DNA of 64,000 nucleotides from Acidobacteriota bacterium (GTDB lineage Bacteria > Acidobacteriota > Blastocatellia > RBC074), in NCBI GenBank assembly GCA_016715865.1, contig JADJXM010000004.1:62001-126000 (forward strand), given 5' to 3'. Shown here piece by piece: positions 15,815 through 28,749 of this stretch. Every line of letters starts with the position of its first letter. Position 1 is the stretch's first letter. The translations under genes and the position numbers were made by a program. The notes under the pieces are model-generated. The model made no database searches, had not been told where the DNA came from, and was given only the letters and a program-made list of their open reading frames with translations.

Positions 15815-18688
15815 ATGAAAAGACTAATACTCCTGCTTCCCATACTCCTGCTGCTTTCGGGCATGCAGCGCCCCGAAGTCAATCTGGCCTCGATGACGGC
15901 GCCGGCCGGTGAAGAAGTGGCGACCAATTCCCCATCCGGGCCGGTATTACCGAATGGACGTCGCCTGACTCCGCGTGGGCGCCACGTTCGAGTCGCAGCT
16001 CATCCCTTCGGTCTTGTGCTCAGCCCCGATGGAAAAATGCTCGTTGCATCGTGCAACGGGACCGAACCCTTCGCCGTCTCGATCATCCGCGATCTGCAGG
16101 CCGACACTCCGGCCCTGCACCAGATCAAGGCCGACCGTGAAAGATACCGCGGCTCTAAAATTCCGGACCAGGACGACGATGAGTTCCGTTCAGTCTTCAT
16201 GGGACTGGCCGTCATGCCCGACAACCGGACGCTCTTTGCATCGGGCGGAAACCAGGGCGCGATCTTCGTCTTTGATCTGCCTGAAGGAAAACGCCTCGCC
16301 ACGATCGAATTGAACGACGATAAATATCCGGACAGCTTCATCGGCGCGATGGCCATGACCCGTGACGGCAAACGCATCTATGCGCTCGATCAGGCCAACT
16401 ATCGCGTAGCAGTGATCGATACCGGCGAGCGTAAAGTGATCGGGAGCCATCCGACCGGACGCGCCCCTTTTTCGATCGCACTCTCACCGGACGAGAAGAT
16501 GCTTTATGTTACGAACGTCGGCGTTTTTCAATATTCGCTGATCGATGGATACGATCCTGATAATCCGAAAGAGACGGGGCTCAGCTTTCCCCCGTTCGGG
16601 TATCCGTCCGAAGAGATGAAAAAGGGCGGCGTCTTTGAAGGCAAGCGCGTCGCAGGACTCGGAGACCCGAACTCCTCGGAGGCCGCTTCGTTATGGTCGT
16701 ATGAAATCTCACCCGAAGGCTCACTGACTGTTAAAGCCAGGACGAAGACCGGTCGACTGATCGGGGAGACGGCGAACGGAATCAATGTCATCGGAGGAAG
16801 CAGTCCAAGCGGAGTCGTCGCAGGAAGTAAATATGCCTTCATCAGCAATGCCAACAACGACAGCATCACCGTCATCGACAGATCGAATCACCGCGTCAAG
16901 GCGCACATCGATCTGAACATCCTGCAGACCGCGATGAGCAACTGGCGGAAACAGGGCTTGCGAATTCCGGCCCGGACCCGAGAGACGATCGCGCGCCTGC
17001 GCGGTCAGATCCCATTTGGCGTGGCCCTGAGCAGGGACGAACGCAGGCTCTATGTCGCCGAGGCCGGCATCAACTCGATCGCCGTGATCGATGCCGTCAA
17101 AATGACTGTTCTTGGACACATTCCGACGGGCTGGTTCCCTTCCCAGCTGGCCGTCAGCGAAAACGGCAAGTCGCTCTATGTCGCCAGCGCCAAGGGCTTC
17201 GGCTCAGGTCCGAATGGCGGCCCGAATTTCACAGCGGGTCCCGAAGGCACCTATGTCGGTGCATTGCAGAAAGGCATCATTTCGATCATTCAACTGCCAT
17301 CGGACAGAAACCTGCAGGCCGAAACCGCACAGGTTCTCGCAAACAACGGATTCGTCCTGAAAACGCGCAGCACTCAATCGAGCGTTATCCCCACGGCATT
17401 CGGAACCCCGGGCGACAAGATCACACACGTCGTCTTTATCACCAAAGAGAACAGGACTCACGATCAGGTCTTCGGGGACATCGCGCAGGACGTGACGGGA
17501 CGTCGACTCCACGCCGAACCAAGCCTGGCCAACTATGGATCGAGGGCCAGCGTCTATGATCGAGAGAACCGCATCGCTTTGCGGGATATAAATATCACTC
17601 CGAATCACCATGCACTGGCACGCCAGTTCGCCTTCAGCGACAACTTTTATCTGGACGCCGACGTCTCGGCTGACGGGCACCGCTGGCTGGTCGGCGTCTA
17701 TCCGAACGCCTGGGTCGAAACAAGCCTGGCCTCGGCTTATGGCGGTCATCGCGACTTTCGCCCGACAAACGTCTCGCCCGGACGCCTGACCTTCACCGGC
17801 TCATCGTCGTCGATCCATCCAGAGGACTACCTTGAATCAGGATCTGTCTGGGAACACCTGCACCGCGCCCGGCTGAGCTTCCGCAACTACGGCGAGGGAT
17901 TCGAACTGGGCGGAGTCGAGACTGAAGCCGATTTCGAGCCGTCCGGCGCACGCGAATCCGTCAACTACCCGATGCCTCTGCCGCTTTTTGAAAACACCGT
18001 CCGTGATTATCCAACTTACAACATGAATATCTCGGACCAGTACCGCCTGCAGCAGTTCGAAAAGGACTTCAAGTCACAATTCATCGACGGAAAGAATCCG
18101 CTCCCGCGGTTTATCAACATCTACCTGCCCAACGATCACACGACGCGGGACCGTCCCGAAGACGGCTACCCTTATCGCGCATCTTTCGTCGCCGATAACG
18201 ATTACGCGCTGGGTAAAATAGTCGAAATGCTCAGCCATACTCCGTTCTGGAAGAACATGGCGATCATCGTCACCGAAGACGATGCACAGGACGGGCGTGA
18301 CAGCGTCGACGCTCACCGCAGTCTGCTTTTGGTCATCAGCCCATATGCCAGGCGCGGATACGCCATGCGCGGCCACAGCAGCATCGCCGGAATCTTCAAG
18401 ACCATCTACCTGCTGCTTGGCGCGCAGCCTCTTAATCAATATGACGCTGCAGCGACGGACCTCCGCGAGGTCTTCACTGATAAACCGGATTTCACGCCTT
18501 ACAAGTGCATGGATGTGGACGCGCGAATCTTCAATCCACTAAAGGTGAGAATGATCAGCCGGTCGAAAGAGGGAGGAACGATGAAGCTTGACGCCCCGGC
18601 TGATTTCGAAGAAAGTCACCGCAGGCAGGAGTTAGAAAGTAAAAAAAAAGTAGAAAGAGGAAGCACCACAGGGCACGGAGTGCACTGA
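15815..18688 (+). CDS. Secreted beta-propeller / phosphoesterase fusion protein
   Basis: The protein has 957 aa with an N-terminal signal peptide (MKRLILLLPILLLLSG). Residues about 55-500 contain YVTN-type propeller repeats (for example VRVAAHPFGLVLSPDGKMLV, then RAPFSIALSPDEKMLYVTN and IPFGVALSRDERRLYVAEAG). Residues about 540-900 match the PF04185 phosphoesterase family: KENRTHDQVFGD, VSADGHRWLVG, NDHTTRDRP and VTEDDAQDGRDSVDAH. It is probably an exported hydrolase of phosphate esters or phospholipids; the substrate is unknown. The last 19 or so residues are encoded by a repeat element (TTAGAAAGTAAAAA...), so the native stop may have been displaced. Confidence 0.85.
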   Translation: MKRLILLLPILLLLSGMQRPEVNLASMTAPAGEEVATNSPSGPVLPNGRRLTPRGRHVRVAAHPFGLVLSPDGKMLVASCNGTEPFAVSIIRDLQADTPALHQIKADRERYRGSKIPDQDDDEFRSVFMGLAVMPDNRTLFASGGNQGAIFVFDLPEGKRLATIELNDDKYPDSFIGAMAMTRDGKRIYALDQANYRVAVIDTGERKVIGSHPTGRAPFSIALSPDEKMLYVTNVGVFQYSLIDGYDPDNPKETGLSFPPFGYPSEEMKKGGVFEGKRVAGLGDPNSSEAASLWSYEISPEGSLTVKARTKTGRLIGETANGINVIGGSSPSGVVAGSKYAFISNANNDSITVIDRSNHRVKAHIDLNILQTAMSNWRKQGLRIPARTRETIARLRGQIPFGVALSRDERRLYVAEAGINSIAVIDAVKMTVLGHIPTGWFPSQLAVSENGKSLYVASAKGFGSGPNGGPNFTAGPEGTYVGALQKGIISIIQLPSDRNLQAETAQVLANNGFVLKTRSTQSSVIPTAFGTPGDKITHVVFITKENRTHDQVFGDIAQDVTGRRLHAEPSLANYGSRASVYDRENRIALRDINITPNHHALARQFAFSDNFYLDADVSADGHRWLVGVYPNAWVETSLASAYGGHRDFRPTNVSPGRLTFTGSSSSIHPEDYLESGSVWEHLHRARLSFRNYGEGFELGGVETEADFEPSGARESVNYPMPLPLFENTVRDYPTYNMNISDQYRLQQFEKDFKSQFIDGKNPLPRFINIYLPNDHTTRDRPEDGYPYRASFVADNDYALGKIVEMLSHTPFWKNMAIIVTEDDAQDGRDSVDAHRSLLLVISPYARRGYAMRGHSSIAGIFKTIYLLLGAQPLNQYDAAATDLREVFTDKPDFTPYKCMDVDARIFNPLKVRMISRSKEGGTMKLDAPADFEESHRRQELESKKKVERGSTTGHGVH

Positions 18689-18737
18689 AAGATTCAGAGA
18701 TACTCTTTCTCTGTGCACTCTGCGTCTCCGTGGTGCT
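18631..18737. repeat. Inverted-repeat element E4 at the end of the phosphoesterase gene
   Basis: A TAGAAAG/TAAAAA heptad stretch (18631-18660) is followed by an imperfect inverted repeat. The left arm, AAGCACCAC then ACGGAGTGCAC, is at 18661-18685; the right arm, GTGCACTCTG then CGTGGTGCTT, is at 18713-18738. The left part lies inside the phosphoesterase reading frame and provides its TGA (18686-18688). It sits at a convergent junction with the radical SAM gene. Confidence 0.75.
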
Positions 18738-18772
18738 TAAACCAGGTTCTGGTCACCATCGCGTAACGTGAT

Positions 18773-20557
<1,785 letters not shown>

Positions 20558-20572
20558 GCGAGGCACTCCTTT

Positions 20573-20703
<131 letters not shown>

Positions 20704-20721
20704 CTCACATATTTATCTTGA

Positions 20722-22278
<1,557 letters not shown>

Positions 22279-22296
22279 TTCCAACCTCTCTTCCGC

Positions 22297-22926
22297 TTAC
22301 GATCTGGCCACAATCGAAAAATTGACGATCACTTCGTTTTTGACCTTGACCGTTCCGCCTGCGGCGGAGTATGGCCTGATGCCATAATCGGTCTGTTTGA
22401 GCGGATATTTCCCACTCGCGCGGATCTCGGTCGCTGTGATCGTCGCGCTCACTTGAAGTGCAATCCGTCTGGTCACGCCGTGCAGTTTCAGATCGCCGTT
22501 GAGCGTGAAATTGTAGCGGTTTTCTCCGGTCTTTTTCAGATTTGATACCGAAACGGAGCGAAAACCGATGACGGGATGTTTATCGGATTCAAGCACAGAA
22601 CTGTGCATATCCTCGAAGATCTGCCGACGGTCCTTTTCGCTCACCTTTTTATCGAGAACGACAAGGGATTTCGCATCCACCTCTAACTGCATCGAAGCGC
22701 CGGCCGCGCCGGATTCCGGAATCGTCACCGTGCTGGTATAGGATTTGACACCGATCTCATGGTCGTGAGCAAAGGCGCTCAAAAATCCGGATTTCCCTGC
22801 AAAGACCCAGAAACTGCTTTCAGATGGAATGATCTTGTATGTCCTGCTCTGTGCAACGGCCGGTGTTGACAGAATGATGACAGCAACAGCAATCCCGATG
22901 TGTGATTTAAACCTGTTGTTAACCAT
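22297..22926 (-). CDS. YceI family periplasmic protein (second copy)
   Basis: The protein has 209 aa with a signal peptide (MVNNRFKSHIGIAVAVIILS...AQS). YceI domains are lipocalin-like barrels that can bind isoprenoid-type lipids. Motifs: SESSFWVFAGKSGFLSAFAH near 35, GDLKLHGVTRRI near 140 and the C-terminal LKQTDYGIRPYSAAGGTVKV. It is clearly a paralogue of the next upstream gene, 24 bp away, suggesting a tandem duplication. The ligand is unknown. Confidence 0.87.
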   Translation of the reverse strand: MVNNRFKSHIGIAVAVIILSTPAVAQSRTYKIIPSESSFWVFAGKSGFLSAFAHDHEIGVKSYTSTVTIPESGAAGASMQLEVDAKSLVVLDKKVSEKDRRQIFEDMHSSVLESDKHPVIGFRSVSVSNLKKTGENRYNFTLNGDLKLHGVTRRIALQVSATITATEIRASGKYPLKQTDYGIRPYSAAGGTVKVKNEVIVNFSIVARS

Positions 22927-22950
22927 GATTTGCCAGTAGCGTTGCCGGTC

Positions 22951-23610
22951 TCAGAGAGTCTTCGCGACAACATTGAACGAGACCTTGACTTCGTCGCCGA
23001 CCTTGATCGTGCCCAGGCCTCCGGAATACGGGGTGATCCCGAAAAGTGTCTGCTTGAACCCGCCTTCGCCTGTCGCACGGAGCTGCCCGTTCGCAAGTGT
23101 CACCTTGACAGGCAGCGACACGTTTTTCGAAACGCCGCGCAGCGTCAGCTTGCCGTTAAGCGTGAAGTTCCGAACATCGCCGTTTTTACTCAAATTAGTT
23201 ATCGAAACCGACTGGAATTTGATCGACGGGTACTTCTCGGTTTCGAGCACGCTTTTATGCAGGATGTTTTGAAACTCGCGTTTCTCGATATCGCTCATGT
23301 TTTTGTCGACGTTTTCGAGCGAGCCCGACTCGGCATCGAGCGTGACCGATCCCGCTGACTCATTTCCGGGTGGAAGCACCACCTGCCCCGAGAACTTTTT
23401 GACCGAGACGGTATTCGTTGGCCTGAGCCTCCCAAGCAACCCTTCCTGCGTCAGGATGACAGTGATCTCGCTCTTTGCGACATCGATCACATAGGCGTTC
23501 GGCTTGCCGGCGGCGACCGTCGATTGAGGATCGGCCGGCGTGATTATCGTCAATAAAATGGCGGGCATGACAATGCTCCGCACAATTCCCGGCGTTCCGA
23601 TTCTTATCAT
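22951..23610 (-). CDS. YceI family periplasmic protein (first copy)
   Basis: The protein has 219 aa with an N-terminal hydrophobic export signal (MPAILLTIITPA region). The YceI barrel is seen in SEITVILTQEGLLGRLRPTN, the central NGKLTLRGVSKNVSLPVKV and the end FGITPYSGGLGTIKVGDEVK. It shares the GIxPYSxxxGTxKV ending with the following gene. It starts 11 bp after the YbjQ-type gene in the same minus-strand run. Confidence 0.87.
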   Translation of the reverse strand: MIRIGTPGIVRSIVMPAILLTIITPADPQSTVAAGKPNAYVIDVAKSEITVILTQEGLLGRLRPTNTVSVKKFSGQVVLPPGNESAGSVTLDAESGSLENVDKNMSDIEKREFQNILHKSVLETEKYPSIKFQSVSITNLSKNGDVRNFTLNGKLTLRGVSKNVSLPVKVTLANGQLRATGEGGFKQTLFGITPYSGGLGTIKVGDEVKVSFNVVAKTL

Positions 23611-23621
23611 CTGTCGGCCTT

Positions 23622-24038
<417 letters not shown>

Positions 24039-24084
24039 CTTGGATGACCTTGTCATTGTGGGCCACTCGCTCACGCTCGTGGTT

Positions 24085-24118
24085 CCGTTTCATGGTTCCG
24101 TTTCGTCGTGGTTCCGTG
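24085..24118. repeat. Short direct repeat, GGTTCCGTTTC type
   Basis: Three near-copies of TGGTTCCGTTTC/TGGTTCCGTGT lie between the alkyltransferase-like gene stop and the YbjQ gene start. The same GGAACC core appears in element E13. It is short and not clearly inverted. Confidence 0.5.
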
Positions 24119-24123
24119 TGCAG

Positions 24124-24561
24124 TCAGTCAATTTCCGGGAAAAGGTCTCCCTGCAAGATCGACTCACGCTCTTTCTCCGCCTCGTATTCCTGCGGGTGCC
24201 AGAGATAATTTTCAATCCGGCAACGTCCCTTGTCGTTAAATACGATCCCCTCGGCTTCGAGCAGGCGCTGCTGCAAGTCCGGCGGAGTAGTCAGGCCGGC
24301 GGTCGAGCACACGCCTTGCGAGTTGATGACGCGATGCCATGGGATATGGCGTCCATCATCCGGTGTCGCATGCATGATGTTGCCGATCGCGCGTGCATCG
24401 TAGCCCGCGCCAAGGACCCGCGCGACCAGACCATAGCTCATGACTCTTCCGGCCGGAATACTCAAAACAAGCTGGTAGGCGAGTTCCCTGTAGCTCGGAG
24501 AGTCCTTCGGCCTGTCCTTCATGAATTTATCGCTGAGTTGTCGCGGGCGATCTTCAGCCAT
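24124..24561 (-). CDS. Alkyltransferase-like (ATL) DNA-binding protein, MGMT fold without the acceptor cysteine
   Basis: The protein has 145 aa with the C-terminal DNA-binding domain of O6-alkylguanine-DNA alkyltransferases. The active-site PCHR is replaced by PWHR (IPWHRVINSQG, about 75-85). The winged-helix part, RELAYQLVLSIPAGRVMSYG then ARVLGAGYDARAIGNIM, is intact. Characterised ATL proteins bind O6-alkylguanine and flag it for nucleotide excision repair instead of removing the alkyl group. It is next to a DinB-superfamily gene, also a family linked to damage or thiol metabolism. Confidence 0.88.
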   Translation of the reverse strand: MAEDRPRQLSDKFMKDRPKDSPSYRELAYQLVLSIPAGRVMSYGLVARVLGAGYDARAIGNIMHATPDDGRHIPWHRVINSQGVCSTAGLTTPPDLQQRLLEAEGIVFNDKGRCRIENYLWHPQEYEAEKERESILQGDLFPEID

Positions 24562-24585
24562 GATTTTCCAACCTGTCGGAGCATT

Positions 24586-25032
24586 TTAAAAGAGAGAAGG
24601 CAGCTCGCAGCCGAGAATGCGCAGGTAAACATAGAGCTGGCCGCGATGATGAATTTCGTGCTCGGTCATAATGTTTAGCAACGCCATCCTGGTCATCTTA
24701 TGATCGGGGCCGAAAGCGACCTCTTCGTCGAGTTGCTCAGGTGTCATCGCCCTGACCTTTGCGACCAGTTCATCGTGAGTCTTGTCGAATGCTGCTACAA
24801 GCTCATCCGTTGATTTATGTGGCTCAGGCCGATCTGTCGGGAATTTACCTGTGAAGACCGCCTCGGCCAGTCCCCACTCAGCCACCGAGAAATGATTGGC
24901 CAGCTCACCCAGAGGCATCGATGTTTCGGCCGGTTTCCAGTCGTACTTGTCGTTCGGCGTCAGAACCAGAATCTTTCTGGTCTGTTTATGAATGCGCCTC
25001 CAGTTTTTAATGAAATTATCGAGATTTGCCAT
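24586..25032 (-). CDS. DinB family four-helix-bundle protein
   Basis: Putative metal-dependent DinB/YfiT-type protein, 148 aa. Histidines at the expected metal positions: LANHFSVAEWGL near 45 and TEHEIHHRGQLYVYLR near 130. Members include thiol-dependent transferases and many proteins of unknown role. AAAGGA precedes the ATG. The start overlaps the end of the cyclase gene by 17 bp, indicating translational coupling. Confidence 0.86.
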   Translation of the reverse strand: MANLDNFIKNWRRIHKQTRKILVLTPNDKYDWKPAETSMPLGELANHFSVAEWGLAEAVFTGKFPTDRPEPHKSTDELVAAFDKTHDELVAKVRAMTPEQLDEEVAFGPDHKMTRMALLNIMTEHEIHHRGQLYVYLRILGCELPSLF

Positions 25033-25675
25033 GCGAATTCCTTTCAGTTATCGTTTTTAAGACCACTCGAGCCGGTCCGCCGTCTCCATCCTTGATACGC
25101 AGCGGCAGGCAGATCAATTCAAAATCACCTGGTTCTATGCCGGTCAGATCGAGCCCCTCGACCACTATCACGTTGTTGCCCAGCAGGGTCCAGTGAGTCG
25201 TCGGTTGATCGAAATCGAATTTCTCGACGGAGAGGTAATCGATTCCGACCAGTCTCATGCCGAGATCGACCAGCGCCTGAGCCGCATCTGTCTCAATATA
25301 AACGAAATCGGTTCGAAATTGGCTGCTTTCAGACCAGAAACGGGAATTTCGGGTTTTGAAGAGCACCCGGGTTACGCCTCTCAGATCAAGCCGGTCGATG
25401 ACCGGCCGGTCTATCATATCGACATCTCCGACATCGACAACGCGTGCCGGCCCGATCAGGACATCCAGTGGGATCTGATCGAGCTTAATTCCATCTCTCA
25501 TGAAATGATACGGAGGATCGATGTGTGTGCCGATATGTGTGCTGAAACTCAGATGCGAGACTCGTGCGATGTCTCCGTTTTCGAGCGATTGCGTCCTCCT
25601 GATCTCGATCGGAGGGTCGCCCGGATAGACCGGAAGATCATTCGAAATGGGGACGGTGATATCGTAAATTTTCAT
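25016..25675 (-). CDS. Cyclase family protein (kynurenine formamidase-like hydrolase)
   Basis: Metal-dependent hydrolase of the putative cyclase family, 219 aa. The signature STHIGTHIDPPYHF (HxGTHxDxPxH, about 45-59) supplies metal ligands. The N-terminus, IYDITVPISNDLPVYPGDPP, is typical. Known members hydrolyse N-formylkynurenine or isatin; no tryptophan-catabolism genes are adjacent, so the substrate is open. It overlaps the DinB gene by 17 bp and follows the kinase gene by 10 bp. Confidence 0.86.
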   Translation of the reverse strand: MKIYDITVPISNDLPVYPGDPPIEIRRTQSLENGDIARVSHLSFSTHIGTHIDPPYHFMRDGIKLDQIPLDVLIGPARVVDVGDVDMIDRPVIDRLDLRGVTRVLFKTRNSRFWSESSQFRTDFVYIETDAAQALVDLGMRLVGIDYLSVEKFDFDQPTTHWTLLGNNVIVVEGLDLTGIEPGDFELICLPLRIKDGDGGPARVVLKTITERNSHGKSR

Positions 25676-25685
25676 GACGATCCAA

Positions 25686-28586
25686 TCAGCGAAAATTCTC
25701 GACCAGCATTATATCATTGTCGATCTGGTCCACTTGAAAGTAGAGGATCCGCTTGCCATCCGCGGAGACAGCCAGCGCCGGGGCGCCGAACGGGGCACTG
25801 ACTCCGCCAACCCTGCCGACCAGACTTAACTGGCGTGTCGCGAAGTTGAAGTATTCGATGGCCGGCGCCGGCGTCGCATTTGGGTTGAGAAGACAGAGGC
25901 CGCCTTCCAGGAGAGCCCAGTAGCCTCTTCTGCCCCTGTCATAGACCTTGATCTCCTCGCCGCCTTCCGACCGGACTCTCCAGATGCCCTCTGAATCGAG
26001 CCTGGTGTAGTAGACGTACTTTCCGTCCGTGGATTCGAATGCCTCGTACCCGCCGTTCAAGGTCACCTGGACAGCCTGTCCGCCCGCGGAAGGGGATTTC
26101 CAGATCTGCCAGTCACCGCTGCGCCGGGAGCCGAAGTAAATCCAACGGCCATCGCTTGACCAGCTCGGCATGACATCTTCGGAATTCTCCGTCGTGACAC
26201 GGCGCGGTCTGCCGCCTTCCGCGCTGACAGCAAAGATGTCCGTCTGGCCTTCCGGCCGGGAATCGAAGGCGATTTGACGCCCATCCGGCGACCAGCGGGG
26301 CGTGCCTGTATGACTGCCGCCAAAACTCGTCAGCTGGACAGCGTTCAGGCCATCGATCGAACAGACCCAGATCTCCTTGCTCCCGCTCCGGTCGGAAATG
26401 AAAACTATTCTATTTCCGTCAGGTGAGAAATGCGGGCTCACATCATCTCGCGTCGAGGCGATCAGCTTGACCGGCGCTCTATTTGCGGCATTTGGATTAG
26501 TCGAGTTCAGCCCCGGAGCGAGCCAGATGTTTCGATCGATTCTTCTATAGACGTAAGCCAGACGACTTCCCTGGCGTGCGATGGACGGTTCGTATGCGTC
26601 CTCACCGATCCCGATGAGGCGTCTCGACCTGCCCCCCGTCGCCGATACTCTCCACAGACTGTGAAGACCGCCGCGAGGTGACGAATAGATGATCTCGTGC
26701 CCGTTTGCAGTCCAGTCCAGACCGCCACGGAGGTCCAGATTATCGAATGTGATGCGCCTCGGCTCACCTTCGGTGACAGAGATCGTATGGATATCGCTCA
26801 CCTGGGAGTAGGGGCTGTGGATGAATGCGATCGTCTGGCCGTCAGGTGACCAGGCTGGAGAAAGGTCACCGAAAGATCCAGTCTGTGGCTTGGTCAGCCT
26901 GCGCGTTTCACCCGTTTCCAGCGAAAGAAGAAAAATGCTGAGGGGGTCATGGGGCGCATCACGTCTGACGATCGCCAGTTTTTTCCCGTCCGGAGACCAG
27001 GCAAAACTGCCCGCCATATCGGTCAATTTTCGTTCTGGGCCGCCCAGAGCGGGGACCGTGAAGATCCCACCTTCCCTGCCTGTTCTGACGAAAGCTATCG
27101 ATCGACCATCGGGTGACCAGGCGAGATCGGACGCACGACCACCGTTAAGAGAGTTAAGTCGCAATGGTGTTCCGGAGTCGATGAGCTTGACGTAAATACC
27201 GGTATCATCACCGCTCTCCCCATCCCAGAAAAATGCTATCTGGTTGCCGTCTGGCGAAAATACGGGTCTCGATTTCTGTCCCGGAAAACTGGTGAAAGGA
27301 ACAATCCTCGAGTAGATTGCAGGACGCCTGAAGTATGCAATCGTTAAACCGATCGTCACAAGCATAAAAACGCCCGCCAGCGCCCAACCGGCCCAGCCCA
27401 GCAGCCCGATCCGGCGCCGGGCATCCAGATTACGATCGTCTCGGAAGGTCAAGGTCGCCGCATCATCAACTGCCCCGCCGCCGGACAGACGCATGCCTGA
27501 AGCATTCAGGGTCGAGGAGTTCAGCCCTTCGATGGCGAAGCCCAGATCACTGGCAGACTGAAAACGCTGCGGCTCTTTCTTCTCGAGGCAGCGACGGATC
27601 ACTCGCCCCAGCTCCGGCGATTGCGTGCTGACATGCGATGGTAGTTCCGGCGCCTCCTGTTTAAGAATCGCGCTCATCGTCTCGACCGCTGAATCGCCAC
27701 GGAACGGCCGCTCGCCGGTGAGCATCTCGAAAAGGATCACACCGAAGGCGAAGATGTCCGCGCGGTGGTCCGCCTCTTCGCCGCGCAACTGTTCCGGCGC
27801 CATGTACCCGACAGTACCCATCAACAATCCAGGGCTGGTGCGGACAACAGGAAATGCCTGTCCATTGGCGTCAGTTTCAATGAAATCCGGCTGCGTCAGT
27901 TTGGCCAGCCCGAAATCAAGAATCTTGATGCGCTCGTCCGTGGTGATGAATATGTTCTCGGGCTTCAGGTCACGGTGCACGATCCCGCGCTCGTGCGCCG
28001 CCACCAGTCCCCGCGTGATTTGTAATGCAATGCCGGTCACCCTGGACGACGCCAGCGGCCCGTCTTTCATCCGTTCACGCAGTGTCTCGCCTTCGAGCAA
28101 TTCAGAGACAATATATGGCGCGCCTTCATGCACTCCGGTATCGTGAATAGTGAGGATGTTGGGATGATTGAGCATCCCGACTGCCCGCGCTTCCTGCTCG
28201 AATCGCTGCAGCCGGTCAGCGTCGCGAAGGACCGTGGCAGGCAGCAGTTTAATGGCGACCTTGCGCCCCAGCCGCGGATCTTTGGCTGCATAAATTTCAC
28301 CCATCCCGCCGGCGCCGATGAACGAGAGAACCTGGTAATGACCGAGCTGTTTGCCGACCATCCCGCCCGGCACTTCGGTGGTTAACAATCCAGCCGCATC
28401 CTTGAGCGCGGGATTTACAATAAAGTCGCCCACCACAGCCTCGGCAGCGAGCAGAGATTCGACCTCACGGCGCAATGATTCATCTTCCGCACAGGTTTGG
28501 TCGAGAAACTCCGCGCGCGTTTCAGGGGACAGTTTCCTGACCTCTTCATATAAATTGCCGATCTGTTCCCAGCGCTCAGGAGTCAT
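25686..28586 (-). CDS. Membrane serine/threonine protein kinase with C-terminal WD40-like (PD40) propeller
   Basis: The protein has 966 aa. A short N-terminal helical region (1-80) is followed by a Hanks-type kinase domain (about 84-345): FIGAGGMGEIYAA (P-loop), VAIKLLP, IVHRDLKPENIFI (catalytic loop) and DFGLAKL. A single transmembrane span (about 400-425, LAGVFMLVTIGLTIAYF) leads to an extracytoplasmic propeller of TolB/PD40 repeats with recurring SPDGxxIAF. The architecture implies that an external signal is sensed by the propeller. The ATG at 28586 begins MTPERWEQIG, typical of acidobacterial kinases. An ECF sigma gene lies upstream, separated by an S23-type repeat cassette. Confidence 0.9.
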   Translation of the reverse strand: MTPERWEQIGNLYEEVRKLSPETRAEFLDQTCAEDESLRREVESLLAAEAVVGDFIVNPALKDAAGLLTTEVPGGMVGKQLGHYQVLSFIGAGGMGEIYAAKDPRLGRKVAIKLLPATVLRDADRLQRFEQEARAVGMLNHPNILTIHDTGVHEGAPYIVSELLEGETLRERMKDGPLASSRVTGIALQITRGLVAAHERGIVHRDLKPENIFITTDERIKILDFGLAKLTQPDFIETDANGQAFPVVRTSPGLLMGTVGYMAPEQLRGEEADHRADIFAFGVILFEMLTGERPFRGDSAVETMSAILKQEAPELPSHVSTQSPELGRVIRRCLEKKEPQRFQSASDLGFAIEGLNSSTLNASGMRLSGGGAVDDAATLTFRDDRNLDARRRIGLLGWAGWALAGVFMLVTIGLTIAYFRRPAIYSRIVPFTSFPGQKSRPVFSPDGNQIAFFWDGESGDDTGIYVKLIDSGTPLRLNSLNGGRASDLAWSPDGRSIAFVRTGREGGIFTVPALGGPERKLTDMAGSFAWSPDGKKLAIVRRDAPHDPLSIFLLSLETGETRRLTKPQTGSFGDLSPAWSPDGQTIAFIHSPYSQVSDIHTISVTEGEPRRITFDNLDLRGGLDWTANGHEIIYSSPRGGLHSLWRVSATGGRSRRLIGIGEDAYEPSIARQGSRLAYVYRRIDRNIWLAPGLNSTNPNAANRAPVKLIASTRDDVSPHFSPDGNRIVFISDRSGSKEIWVCSIDGLNAVQLTSFGGSHTGTPRWSPDGRQIAFDSRPEGQTDIFAVSAEGGRPRRVTTENSEDVMPSWSSDGRWIYFGSRRSGDWQIWKSPSAGGQAVQVTLNGGYEAFESTDGKYVYYTRLDSEGIWRVRSEGGEEIKVYDRGRRGYWALLEGGLCLLNPNATPAPAIEYFNFATRQLSLVGRVGGVSAPFGAPALAVSADGKRILYFQVDQIDNDIMLVENFR

Positions 28587-28591
28587 AAAAA

Positions 28592-28745
28592 CAGTGATGA
28601 GTGATGAGTGATGAGTGACGAGTAAAAACCCTTCAGCCATCACTTTGAAACACTGATAAGTGATGAGTGATGAGTGACGAGTAAAAACCCTTCAGCCATC
28701 ACTTTGAAACAGTGATAAGTGATAAGTGATGAGTGATGAGCAAAA
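28592..28745. repeat. Left part of element E6: GTGATGA heptads and 59-bp tandem repeat
   Basis: Runs of TGATGAG (for example 28594-28616) are embedded in a larger tandem unit of 59 bp, seen twice nearly exactly (marker AGTAAAAACC at 28621 and 28680) with a degenerate third copy. Each unit also carries CAGCCATCAC, which is the reverse complement of the 3' end of the neighbouring four-helix-bundle gene. It forms the left arm of an inverted arrangement with 29140-29215. Confidence 0.85.
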
Positions 28746-28749
28746 AACA

